A stretch of DNA of 14,599 bases from Candidatus Latescibacterota bacterium (GTDB lineage Bacteria > Krumholzibacteriota > Krumholzibacteriia > Krumholzibacteriales > WJIX01), in assembly GCA_030643145.1 (NCBI GenBank), contig DAOWMJ010000022.1:1-14599 (forward strand), written 5' to 3'. The translations under genes were made by a program, and so were the position numbers. Positions within the stretch are counted from its first letter, which is position 1. Each line of letters begins with the position of its first letter. The notes beneath the pieces are model-generated. The model was given only the letters and a program-made list of their open reading frames with translations, did not search any database and was not told where the DNA came from. Shown piece after piece: positions 7,785 to 14,314 of this stretch.

Positions 7785-9874
7785 AACCCGCCTTTCTGGG
7801 AAATCGTCTCATTTTCTCTGAAGTTTTTTGTTATTTCATTTTTTCTCGGCAATTCAACAACAAAAGTAGTTCCTCTGTCAATATTGTTACTATGGTAAAT
7901 AATTCCATTATGGTTTTCAATAATCTTCCTTGATATTGGCAATCCCAGACCTGAACCATCCGAATTTGTTGTAAAAAACGGATTGTAAATCCTATCAGAT
8001 ATTTCCCCCTCTATTCCTTTACCGTTATCCTTAAATTCCATTCTGAGAAAATCCGGTTTATCTGAATCGCTTATTCTTATCTTGAGTTCTCCTCCAGATT
8101 CACATGCCTTAATAGCATTACTGGAGAGGTTTAACACCACTTGTTTGATCTGATCTTTGTCCACTACACACCTGTCATTTTCATATTTCCTTTCAACACT
8201 TAAGCTGACGCCTTGTTTGTCAGCCTTTTTACTTAAAAGATCAACACTGCTTTGTACAATTTGCTCTAATGATATTTCAGCAAGCTTTAGTGTCGTCGGG
8301 CGAGCAAAATCGAGCAAACTCTTTATGATATTATCAAGTCTGTTAATTTCGCCAAGGATAACACTGAGATATTTCACCTTTTCTTTATCCCCTTTAATCA
8401 TTTCTTTAAGAAGTTGAGCCGTAGTAGCTATACCTGTAAGTGGATTTCGTATTTCGTGCGCAACACCAGCGGAAAGTTCCCCCAGAGACCTTAAGCGATC
8501 AGCCCTTCTTAATTCCCTTTCTACAGCTTTTTGTTCTGATAGATCTTCAAAAACGGCCACAAGGCTTCTCCCAGTAAAATCATCTGTCTCTACCAAACTT
8601 GTATTTATTTTTACCGGGATCTGATCAGTATCATTAATTTGCAATATATCCTCAAAAGAAAAATTCTTTTCTTCACGGGAAACAAGTTCCATAAACAGAT
8701 CCCCCGCTTTTTTATTGTGCTGAAATAAATCGTTAAAATAGATTTTACCAGCGGACGATTCCCCTATTATCCTTTTAGCAGTACTGTTAAAAAAAACTAT
8801 CTTTCCATCCTTATCGGTTTTTAATACACCACTGTTAATATTTTCCAGTATTGTTTCGTTGAAATTTTTCAATTTTCGCAATTTACTAATATTAACAGCA
8901 TTAGCAACTTCTTCTGTAAAAATGGTCTGCATTGTATTTATAAAATGATAATCATTAAGATAGTCCATTCGGGAATGATACTTCTTTCTTAAAACAAGAA
9001 AGCCAAGCCACCGACCCTTAAAAAGAAGTGGAATAACAGTATTCTCCCAAGGTTCTTCCGCCGCTAGACATGTTTCTATTCTTATTTCGCATGAATCGAG
9101 GCAGAAAATCTCTGGTTGCAACAGATCCATTTCCTGAGCTTTTAACAACTTATGTAAGGCGTTATCCAGAGACTCCTCTGTTAATTGATAGTATGCTCTG
9201 GGCTTGAGAGCTTTCCCTCCTTCGCTGAAAAGCAATAACCCAGCTCCCCCGGCATTTAAATAGCGACACAATGCCATCAAGAACCTGTCAAGAGCATCAT
9301 CCCAATTTTCATTAGAACTAATATCCCTTCCCATATGGTACAACATTTTCAGCCTGGTCACATGTCTCTTTAAGGATTCGTTGGCGTGAGCCAATTGGTC
9401 ATTAGTGCTTAAAACCTTACGATTAAGTTGACTTCTGCTATCTTCGAGTTTCCTGTTGGCTTTTTGAAGTTCATCTATTATCAACGCGTTTTCCCTGTTC
9501 ATAAGATTGTGATTACATGCAGCTTCAACCGTTTCGCCGATCATCAACATATCAAATGGTTTCTGAATATAATCAAAAACATTTAATCTAAGCGCTGAAA
9601 TTGTTGATTCAACAGAGGCAAAAGCAGTCATAATAACGCATTTCATCTCGGGATATTTTTTATTAAATTCTTCTACAAGATTCAGCCCTGAACAATCAGG
9701 CAGCTTCAGATCGATTAATGCCACTTCACATTTCGCATCTTTGAGAATAGCATATGCTTCACGGCCATTCGATGCCTTGTAAATCATGAAATTCTTCTCA
9801 GTAAAGTATTGTTCAAGTATATTTAAAATAGATTCTTCATCATCAATAACAATAATAGAAGCTTTAGAATTCAA
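7778..9874 (-). CDS. Hybrid sensor histidine kinase: receiver, GAF, PAS, HisKA, HATPase
   Basis: With the TTG start at 9874 the product has 698 residues and no membrane segment, so it is probably cytoplasmic. An N-terminal receiver (about 4-120) has acidic residues Asp11/Asp12, acceptor Asp55, Thr83 and Lys105. A coiled-coil-like helix (about 130-175), a GAF-like domain (about 176-325), and a PAS domain (about 338-450) follow. The dimerisation domain has the phospho-acceptor His473 in AGVAHEIRNPLTG. The ATPase domain has the N-box (NLSSNAIKA, Asn586), DNGKG (616-620), PFFTT and GLGLP. It should phosphorylate the overlapping response regulator, and its own receiver suggests extra upstream input. 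A GTG at 9901 in the same frame would add nine residues, but it has no Shine-Dalgarno, whereas the TTG has AAGGGATG well spaced before it and puts the receiver at the N-terminus. The signal sensed by GAF or PAS is unknown. Confidence 0.92.
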   Translation of the reverse strand: MNSKASIIVIDDEESILNILEQYFTEKNFMIYKASNGREAYAILKDAKCEVALIDLKLPDCSGLNLVEEFNKKYPEMKCVIMTAFASVESTISALRLNVFDYIQKPFDMLMIGETVEAACNHNLMNRENALIIDELQKANRKLEDSRSQLNRKVLSTNDQLAHANESLKRHVTRLKMLYHMGRDISSNENWDDALDRFLMALCRYLNAGGAGLLLFSEGGKALKPRAYYQLTEESLDNALHKLLKAQEMDLLQPEIFCLDSCEIRIETCLAAEEPWENTVIPLLFKGRWLGFLVLRKKYHSRMDYLNDYHFINTMQTIFTEEVANAVNISKLRKLKNFNETILENINSGVLKTDKDGKIVFFNSTAKRIIGESSAGKIYFNDLFQHNKKAGDLFMELVSREEKNFSFEDILQINDTDQIPVKINTSLVETDDFTGRSLVAVFEDLSEQKAVERELRRADRLRSLGELSAGVAHEIRNPLTGIATTAQLLKEMIKGDKEKVKYLSVILGEINRLDNIIKSLLDFARPTTLKLAEISLEQIVQSSVDLLSKKADKQGVSLSVERKYENDRCVVDKDQIKQVVLNLSSNAIKACESGGELKIRISDSDKPDFLRMEFKDNGKGIEGEISDRIYNPFFTTNSDGSGLGLPISRKIIENHNGIIYHSNNIDRGTTFVVELPRKNEITKNFRENETISQKGGLC

Positions 9875-10166
9875 ATTACATCCCTTCGAAAAAATAAACA
9901 CAAATATGGAAATGTAACCAGTTTATATAGCGAATTATTAGCATAAGCCGTTTATAACTGCAACCATAATAAATTTTGAGTGGGAAAAATATTGTTTTTC
10001 GATAAGCCTGAAATTTTTAATTCAGAACATTTCTTTCATTAGTTCAATCTTAAGTGTTTCTTTAATATTTACATCTACCAATCCCTGATAATACTAAATA
10101 GATTTCCTATATCGGTAAAATCATGATTTACTTAAGATTTTATATTAACTGAATAGAAACAACTTG
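9875..10166. other. Intergenic region upstream of the kinase and downstream of the PilZ gene
   Basis: This 292-nt AT-rich stretch must carry the kinase promoter, but I find no -35/-10 pair good enough to call. It contains a 12-nt perfect palindrome (10118-10129) and a separated inverted repeat, AATCTTAAG (10046-10054) with CTTAAGATT (10131-10139). No convincing small gene or terminator is visible. Confidence 0.4.
10118..10129. repeat. 12-nt perfect palindrome (AAATCATGATTT)
   Basis: AAATCATGATTT reads the same on both strands and lies 38 nt past the PilZ stop codon. It could be a dimeric regulator site or part of a weak 3' hairpin. Palindromes of this size can arise by chance in AT-rich DNA. 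Confidence 0.3.
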
Positions 10167-10520
10167 TTAAAGCAGTTTGTTTATATATGTGGAGAGAATT
10201 TCTCTTGATCGTTTTGGCAAAAAAGTGATGAAAACGGCAACTTTATACTCAGTACAATCCGGTTTTTCTTCTTCCGGCTCTGTTCTTACAACAACCCCAT
10301 CGAATTCAGCTCTTACGGTATTGTCGTTATCCTCCGAATAAGGAACAACAAGGCCCATTTTAACCCTTTTTAAAGATTCTATAAAAACCTCTGAAGTAAA
10401 ATAAACCCCGTTCAAGCTGATATTTATGGTCATCCCTAAAGATTCCGTACCATGCCCTGAAACAGCAATAGGAATTCTGGACTCTACTCTGACCGTCTTT
10501 CTTTTTTCATCAACATACAT
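10167..10520 (-). CDS. PilZ-domain protein (probable c-di-GMP receptor)
   Basis: This 117-residue protein is a single PilZ domain. Both c-di-GMP-binding signatures are present: RxxxR as RVESR (11-15) and (D/N)xSxxG as NISLNG (33-38), so ligand binding is likely. PilZ proteins relay the second messenger c-di-GMP to motility, adhesion, exopolysaccharide synthesis or transcription; which one applies here cannot be told. No transmembrane or catalytic domain is fused. The ATG at 10520 has a weak purine-rich AAGTGGA upstream. It lies 88 nt downstream of the mS38-like gene on the same strand, with no strong promoter in between, so co-transcription is possible. Confidence 0.85.
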   Translation of the reverse strand: MYVDEKRKTVRVESRIPIAVSGHGTESLGMTINISLNGVYFTSEVFIESLKRVKMGLVVPYSEDNDNTVRAEFDGVVVRTEPEEEKPDCTEYKVAVFITFLPKRSREILSTYINKLL

Positions 10521-10608
10521 ATAAAATCCACTTCTCAGATAATATTCCGGAAGATGCTCTAATAGCTCATGTTATAACTATATTTATAAGTCCAAAACAG
10601 CATGAAAA

Positions 10609-10701
10609 TTATTTCTTTTTCTTATGTCTGTTTTTGTGTAAACGCTTTTTTCTCTTATGTTTCGCTATCTTTTTTCTTTTCTTCTTTTTTCCACTCGGCA
10701 T
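10609..10701 (-). CDS. 30-residue AURKAIP1/COX24-like (mS38-like) small basic protein
   Basis: A 30-codon gene reads MPSGKKKKRKKIAKHKRKKR then LHKNRHKKKK. This closely resembles the short AURKAIP1/COX24 domain proteins annotated in Bacteroidota, as I remember them, where the pattern MPSGKKRKR...HKRKKRLRKNRHKKK recurs. The family is related to mitoribosomal mS38 and the mycobacterial small-subunit protein bS22, so a ribosomal role is likely. The start is ATG at 10701 with an AAGGG Shine-Dalgarno 9 nt upstream. A good promoter lies at 10744-10771. More than half of the residues are Lys or Arg, as expected for an rRNA-binding peptide. It is too short for usual gene-finding cut-offs. Low-complexity AAG/AAA sequence could mimic this by chance, but the ordered MPSGKK, HKRKKRL and KNRHKKK blocks argue for a real gene. 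Confidence 0.85.
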   Translation of the reverse strand: MPSGKKKKRKKIAKHKRKKRLHKNRHKKKK

Positions 10702-10743
10702 AATATGTTTCCCTTATTCAATTCAGAGTTAACTTCGTATCGA

Positions 10744-10771
10744 AATATACACTCCCTGATTTGATTTGCAA
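10744..10771 (-). promoter_or_regulatory. Sigma-70-type promoter of the mS38-like gene
   Basis: TTGCAA (10771-10766, four of six) and TATATT (10749-10744, five of six) are separated by 16 nt. The predicted start is near 10737, giving a leader of about 36 nt before the ATG at 10701. Confidence 0.45.
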
Positions 10772-10781
10772 CTTCAATTTT

Positions 10782-10803
10782 AAAAAAAGAGACGCGAAAC
10801 TCT
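10782..10803 (-). terminator. Weak intrinsic terminator after the HU-like gene
   Basis: On the minus strand a 4-bp stem (AGAG with CTCT, 10803-10788) is followed by a run of seven T (10788-10782), directly after the stop codon at 10805. The stem is short, so termination may be partial. Confidence 0.35.
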
Positions 10804-10804
10804 G

Positions 10805-11086
10805 TCAGCTTATAAAATTAACTTTATCTTTCAGAGCCTTTGACACTTTAAAAAATGGGACAAGCTTAGCGGGAACATCTACTGTCTCGCCAGTTCTTGG
10901 ATTTCTTGCCTTTCTCTGGTTTCTCTTTTTAACTTTAAAACTCCCAAAACCTCTTAACTCTATTTTGTCTCCTTCAGAAAGAGCCTTCTTAATATTTTCA
11001 ATCATAAGATCGACAACTACAAATGCCTCTTTCTTGTTCAACCCAGTCTTCTCAGAAATATCCTCTACAATATCCGCTTTAGTCAC
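10805..11086 (-). CDS. HU/IHF-family histone-like DNA-binding protein
   Basis: With GTG at 11086 the product has 93 residues, the usual size for HU/IHF. It opens MTKADIVEDISEKTG, typical of the family. It carries the signature RGFGSFKVKKRNQRKARNPR (about 45-64), whose basic arm with the NPRTGE turn and following Pro bends DNA. Members are dimeric nucleoid proteins; HU and IHF types cannot be separated reliably here, though GFGSF with ARNPRTGE is IHF-like in flavour. IHF-type bending commonly assists sigma-54 activators, and three such regulatory genes lie nearby, but a link is only inference. A GTG at 11092 in the same frame is possible, but the GGGGG ribosome site would then be only 3 nt away, against 9 nt for 11086. 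An in-frame TGA just precedes 11092. It has its own promoter. Confidence 0.93.
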   Translation of the reverse strand: MTKADIVEDISEKTGLNKKEAFVVVDLMIENIKKALSEGDKIELRGFGSFKVKKRNQRKARNPRTGETVDVPAKLVPFFKVSKALKDKVNFIS

Positions 11087-11156
11087 GCTCACTCACCCCC
11101 ATGTTTACTTGATCTCAGTAAATCCAGAATTCCAAATTTAATTATTTTACAGTTAT

Positions 11157-11185
11157 ATTGAATCACAGGAAAGGCTTTTTGTCAA
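11157..11185 (-). promoter_or_regulatory. Promoter of the HU-like gene
   Basis: A perfect TTGACA (11185-11180), a 17-nt spacer and TTCAAT (11162-11157), the last preceded by TGA as an extended -10, are on the minus strand. The predicted start near 11150 leaves a leader of about 63 nt. Confidence 0.5.
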
Positions 11186-11243
11186 AAGATAAATTAAAAG
11201 AAACATCGGATTATTTTTTAAATTTCCACTTGAATAATTTTAC

Positions 11244-11273
11244 TTGTGAAGAGGCAATAATTTATGTTACAAT
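11244..11273 (+). promoter_or_regulatory. Extended -10 promoter reading into a gene-free region
   Basis: TTGTGA (11244-11249, four of six), an 18-nt spacer and TACAAT (11268-11273, five of six) preceded by TGT are present on the plus strand. The predicted start is near 11280. It points away from the HU-like gene and into a stretch without a recognisable protein gene. Confidence 0.5.
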
Positions 11274-11279
11274 AAGATT

Positions 11280-11490
11280 GTGAAGAATGAGTTCCCCGTA
11301 CGAAACGTGTACCATTGCATGTGGTGACTCCACGAAATTGAGAAACACATCAATGACAACTCACGAATCAACAGGGAACTTTCCGCGTGCTAAACACCAC
11401 TCAATCAAGACTCGTGCCACATTCCACATCATAGCACAAACACAGCTATCTGCTTATATACTAAGAGATTACAAAGAATAGTATAAAGCA
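11280..11490 (+). ncRNA. Candidate structured non-coding RNA (no known family recognised)
   Basis: Downstream of the promoter at 11244-11273 several perfect or near-perfect helices can be drawn. AGTTCCC (11290-11296) pairs with GGGAACT (11374-11380). CATTG (11313-11317) pairs with CAATG (11351-11355), enclosing a GTGG/CCAC hairpin (11321-11333). GTGCTA (11387-11392) pairs with TAGCAC (11432-11437). An 11-bp stem with one bulge spans 11451-11490. The first three are compatible with one nested fold. The 3' end is guessed; no clear terminator follows. I checked by eye for tmRNA, RNase P, SRP RNA and 6S RNA hallmarks and did not see them. The alternative is a small protein gene at 11287-11481 (64 codons), which has no recognisable motif. 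Function unknown. Confidence 0.3.
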
Positions 11491-11547
11491 TGATTTGCAT
11501 GTAAACACAACATATTCGCAATTTACTAATAGGTATGCAACATTGGC

Positions 11548-11587
11548 TTTTTCTATCCTGCGCAAATAGAGCGTATATATAGAAAAA
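11548..11587. repeat. Inverted repeat with 9-bp perfect arms
   Basis: TTTTTCTAT (11548-11556) and ATAGAAAAA (11579-11587) are exact complements around a 22-nt centre that itself contains CGC/GCG. It lies between the end of the methyltransferase gene (minus) and the plus-strand transcription unit. It could be a bidirectional 3' structure or a protein-binding site. The stem is AT-rich, so it is not a typical terminator. Confidence 0.35.
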
Positions 11588-11619
11588 CATGAAACTTGTT
11601 AATTGATTGGGGGATTTGA

Positions 11620-12420
11620 TTATTTATTAGTTTCTCTGTAATATTTCAGGAAGGATTTGCATCCGGGGTCAGCGCCTGCAATTGTTTCTGCCGCCTTTAA
11701 AGTTTCTATTAATTCTCTCTCTGTTGGATCACAAATCATCGCATTCATTCCACTGGCAATCGCCATTGAAATAAAAGTCTTATTTAACAATTTTCTAAGT
11801 GGTAAACCAAAGGATATATTGGATATTCCTCCTATTCTTTTATATGCGGGGAAAGAAACCTTAAGCTCGTAAAAAGATTCCAATACAATTTTTCCTCCAT
11901 TTTTCTCCGTTCCTATTGTAGTAACGATAGGATCAAAATAAACATTTTCAGGCAAAATATGAGTTCCTTCTATCAAATTAACAGTTTTCCTGGCAAGTTC
12001 CACCCTCCCCTTTGAATCCGTCGGAATTCCATTTCGGTCTTTCAGAATAATAACTACACCAGCTTGATACTGTGATATAAGCGAGAGCATCCTGGCAAGC
12101 TCTTCCTCATCGGCTGACAATGAGTTTACTATAACCTTATTGCCAAATTCTTTAACAGCTCTCTCTAAAATATACAGATCAGGGCTATCAATCGAAACAC
12201 TTATATCAAACTGCTCTAGTACTAACCCTGCAGCCCAGATCATTGCGTCTAATTCGTCTTCCATTAAGATAGCGGAATTTATATCAAGGATTAAGGCGCC
12301 TGCAGAAATTTGTTCCTCAGCTATCTTAAGAAGTTCTGAACTGTCTCGTCGAGCCATTATTTCTTTAACAGATCTATTGCTGCTGATTATCTTCTCGCCA
12401 AACAATATGATTTTGTCCAT
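11620..12420 (-). CDS. Pterin-binding methyltransferase, methyltetrahydrofolate:corrinoid methyltransferase (AcsE/MeTr)-like
   Basis: The 266-residue protein is a TIM-barrel pterin-binding domain close in size to the 262-residue MeTr of Moorella. MeTr moves the methyl group of methyltetrahydrofolate to a corrinoid iron-sulfur protein in the Wood-Ljungdahl pathway. Matching motifs are GALILDIN (41-48), SIDSP (76-80, Asp78), NS (99-100), FDPIV (162-166, Asp163) and GISNISFGLP (198-207, Asn201). These fall within 2-3 residues of MeTr Asp75, Asn96, Asp160 and Asn199. Dihydropteroate synthase is the main alternative, but SNISFGLP and the C-terminal Cys-containing tail fit MeTr better. The start is ATG at 12420, with GGTG 7 nt upstream. 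ATG at 12450 in the same frame would add ten residues but has no Shine-Dalgarno. The upstream GlmU-like gene ends 52 nt before; no corrinoid protein or other pathway gene is in the window. Confidence 0.82.
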   Translation of the reverse strand: MDKIILFGEKIISSNRSVKEIMARRDSSELLKIAEEQISAGALILDINSAILMEDELDAMIWAAGLVLEQFDISVSIDSPDLYILERAVKEFGNKVIVNSLSADEEELARMLSLISQYQAGVVIILKDRNGIPTDSKGRVELARKTVNLIEGTHILPENVYFDPIVTTIGTEKNGGKIVLESFYELKVSFPAYKRIGGISNISFGLPLRKLLNKTFISMAIASGMNAMICDPTERELIETLKAAETIAGADPGCKSFLKYYRETNK

Positions 12421-12472
12421 ATCAAAACACCAAATCCCTATAAATTTCATTCAATTTAATAAATAAAGGTTT

Positions 12473-13870
12473 TCAGACCTTATGACCGCTTTGTTTACAT
12501 TGGTGGAATATTTCCTTGAACAATTGTTTTCCAGCCTTAGTCATAGGCAGATCCCTTCGATCCATCATCAATTCGGCTGTTTCGATCGCTTTATCCAAAT
12601 CAAATTCAATAGATTCTGGTTCAAACGCCCACGTAAAACTTGGAACAAATTTTGGAGGAAATTCTGAAGTAACTATATTTGAATTGAAGCCGATAACTGT
12701 CCCGGGATTAATTTTGGTGTTTATCGCAATCTTTGAATGATCTCCAATAACTGTCCCAAGAAATCTATGCCCTGTTTCGCGTATTACCCCTGCATTCCAC
12801 GCTTTTATTTTTGAATAATTATTTCTCATATTACTGTTGCAAGTACCCGCTCCGATATTCACCCATGAACCTATATAAGAATGCCCGATAAACCCTTCAT
12901 GCTGTTTGTTTGAATAAGGCGCGATTATTGTTTCATCTACTTTTCCTCCAACCCTGCATTCTTTCCCTAATGAAGTACCCGCGCCGATTTTCGCGCCTGC
13001 TCTGATAACAGATTTTCTCCCTATAAAACATGGGCCCTTAATTACCGCGTTAGGTTCAATTTTAACAATATCGTCAATCAGTATAGGACCATCTGTAGCG
13101 TCAAGAACCGTCCCCGATCTAACTTCAACTTCAGAACCAATAATAATGTCGTTGTCATTAATTAGTTTTACGCCTTTATATAATTCAGAATCCGGATCAT
13201 TACCCCTAAGAGGGATTTTGGAAAAATCATCCTTAATACATTCACTATTCAATCCTATCAACTGCCAACAACGAGAAATTAGCTTTTGATTAGTTTCTTC
13301 CAGCGTGATATTGTTTTCTGCTATCCAATTCTGAAGTAGTTCACCTCTATCGGTATACTTTGTCCAATCAATAGGATCGGAGTTTTCATCATTTTCAGAG
13401 ATCTTCTTGATGCTATTAAACAGGGCAGCTGTTCTTTTATCAGCCACTATCTCAATCAATAATTCCATAAAAGAAATTGCTTTTTGATCAGAAATTCTGG
13501 CGGCAACAGGTATACCATTCTTAACAAGAAGATGGTCTTTCTGCACTTTATTAAAGAGATCTGTCATTCCAGATCCAAACGCAACGATTCTTCCATTAAC
13601 AAAGAAAACATCCCCTCCAGGGATCTCGTTGATAGTTACATCGTATTCAGGTTTTTCCAGGGATAACTGTTCATTGAAAACCGCGGCCAGATATGGCCTA
13701 CAGTGCAAAATAACTCGTTCGGGATTTAACTCTTTGATAATTCTGGCTCTGAGTGAATCAGTTCCCAGAAACAATTCAAAGACCGCCTTATTAAGCGCCA
13801 GGGGAAAGAGATCAGGATACTTAATATCTTCAAAGATACAAAGAGAGACTGGATTCTGTTCCTTTTTCAT
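12473..13870 (-). CDS. Alternative-type GlmU: putative sugar nucleotidyltransferase with acetyltransferase beta-helix
   Basis: The 465-residue protein matches the alternative bifunctional GlmU family (TIGR03991-like) rather than the E. coli type. An N-terminal nucleotidyltransferase domain (about 8-115) opens CIFEDIKYPDLFPL and includes HCRPYLA (56-62) and the VNGR motif (91-94). A linker of about 110 residues follows, then a left-handed beta-helix (about 240-410) with VGGKVDETII, NKQHEGFIGHSYIG (321-334, likely catalytic His324) and WVNIGAGT (336-343). The expected role is acetylation of glucosamine-1-phosphate and formation of UDP-N-acetylglucosamine for cell-wall and LPS synthesis. The family's N-terminal TRPvfELR motif, as I recall it, reads NKAVFELF here (27-34), so both Arg are lost and uridylyltransfer may be changed. 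The start is ATG at 13870. The frame stays open upstream to 13981, but that part runs through the tRNA-Ala gene and cannot be coding. The Shine-Dalgarno is weak. Confidence 0.85.
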   Translation of the reverse strand: MKKEQNPVSLCIFEDIKYPDLFPLALNKAVFELFLGTDSLRARIIKELNPERVILHCRPYLAAVFNEQLSLEKPEYDVTINEIPGGDVFFVNGRIVAFGSGMTDLFNKVQKDHLLVKNGIPVAARISDQKAISFMELLIEIVADKRTAALFNSIKKISENDENSDPIDWTKYTDRGELLQNWIAENNITLEETNQKLISRCWQLIGLNSECIKDDFSKIPLRGNDPDSELYKGVKLINDNDIIIGSEVEVRSGTVLDATDGPILIDDIVKIEPNAVIKGPCFIGRKSVIRAGAKIGAGTSLGKECRVGGKVDETIIAPYSNKQHEGFIGHSYIGSWVNIGAGTCNSNMRNNYSKIKAWNAGVIRETGHRFLGTVIGDHSKIAINTKINPGTVIGFNSNIVTSEFPPKFVPSFTWAFEPESIEFDLDKAIETAELMMDRRDLPMTKAGKQLFKEIFHQCKQSGHKV

Positions 13871-13932
13871 AATGAACCATACCGTATAATCAAACTTGTT
13901 TTTTCCACGCTCCGTTGGAACTTTAAAAAAAA

Positions 13933-14008
13933 TGGTGGAGTTGACGGGGCTCGAACCCGTGACCTCTTGTCTGCCAGACAAGCGCTCTCCCAGCTGAGCT
14001 ACAACCCC
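13933..14008 (-). tRNA. tRNA-Ala (anticodon GGC)
   Basis: A complete 76-nt cloverleaf with encoded CCA is present on the minus strand. The acceptor GGGGTTG pairs with CAACTCC and contains the G3:U70 wobble that marks alanine tRNAs. The D-arm has GCTCAGCTGGGAGAGC, and the T-arm has GGTTCGAACC. The anticodon stem CTTGT/ACAAG encloses CTGGCAG with anticodon GGC at 13975-13973. A run of eight T follows the CCA (13932-13925) and may end the transcript. Confidence 0.97.
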
Positions 14009-14018
14009 TGCTTAGATG

Positions 14019-14046
14019 ATATTATCATTTAAATTGAAGAGGTCAA
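14019..14046 (-). promoter_or_regulatory. Promoter of tRNA-Ala
   Basis: TTGACC (14046-14041), a 16-nt spacer and TAATAT (14024-14019) on the minus strand put the start near 14012, about 4 nt before the mature tRNA end at 14008. Confidence 0.6.
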
Positions 14047-14100
14047 GAATAAAATCACTGTCGATACAAAAATGAAACTAACAATGAGCATATACTTCAC

Positions 14101-14129
14101 TTGACATAAGAGGATCTTTGGAATATTTT
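14101..14129 (+). promoter_or_regulatory. Promoter of tRNA-Leu
   Basis: A perfect TTGACA (14101-14106), a 17-nt spacer and TATTTT (14124-14129) put the start near 14136, about 3 nt before the tRNA at 14139. Confidence 0.65.
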
Positions 14130-14138
14130 CTCGAATAA

Positions 14139-14226
14139 GCCGGAGTGGTGAAATTGGTAGACGCAGGGGACTCAAAATCCCCCGAAGCTTGGCTTCATGC
14201 GGGTTCGATTCCCGCCTCCGGCACCA
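14139..14226 (+). tRNA. tRNA-Leu (anticodon CAA)
   Basis: A complete 88-nt class II tRNA with encoded CCA. The acceptor GCCGGAG pairs with CTCCGGC. The anticodon stem GGGGA/TCCCC encloses CTCAAAA, giving anticodon CAA at 14173-14175, which reads UUG. The long variable arm (GAAGC TTG GCTTC) is as expected for leucine. The T-arm has GGTTCGATTCC. Confidence 0.97.
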
Positions 14227-14314
14227 TTTCTTATGCGTGGTACTGAAAAAGTATTATATTCATTCGCGAAAACAAACAAATTTACAGAGCAACATAGTTC
14301 GATTCTTTTATCAG

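Larger units (their letters stand above)
11093..11619. other. 527-nt gene-free region between the HU-like gene and the methyltransferase gene
   Basis: This is the only long stretch without a confident gene. It holds the HU promoter (11157-11185, minus), a strong-looking extended -10 promoter facing the other way (11244-11273, plus), a stretch with several stems after it (11280-11490), and a 40-nt inverted repeat (11548-11587). A 64-codon plus-strand frame at 11287-11481 has no recognisable domain and no good ribosome site. Confidence 0.5.

Noticed and set aside
11287..11481. 64-codon plus-strand frame after the promoter at 11244-11273
   Set aside because: No recognisable domain, no proper Shine-Dalgarno, and it lies over several RNA stems. 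Kept only as the alternative to a non-coding RNA.
11280..11490. tmRNA, RNase P RNA, SRP RNA or 6S RNA identity for the plus-strand unit
   Set aside because: No tRNA-like ends with GGTTCGA and CCA, no GAGGAAAGUC-type RNase P core, no SRP GGAAG/AGCA loop, and no end-to-end 6S hairpin could be found by eye.
13903..13920. Small hairpin between tRNA-Ala and the GlmU-like gene as a terminator
   Set aside because: The stem (TTCC, bulge, ACG with CGT, GGAA) is followed by A, not T, on the minus strand. The T8 run at 13932-13925 next to the tRNA is the better stop signal.
13871..13981. 37-codon N-terminal extension of the GlmU-like frame
   Set aside because: It translates part of the tRNA-Ala gene and its T-tract and has no family similarity; ATG at 13870 begins the conserved domain.
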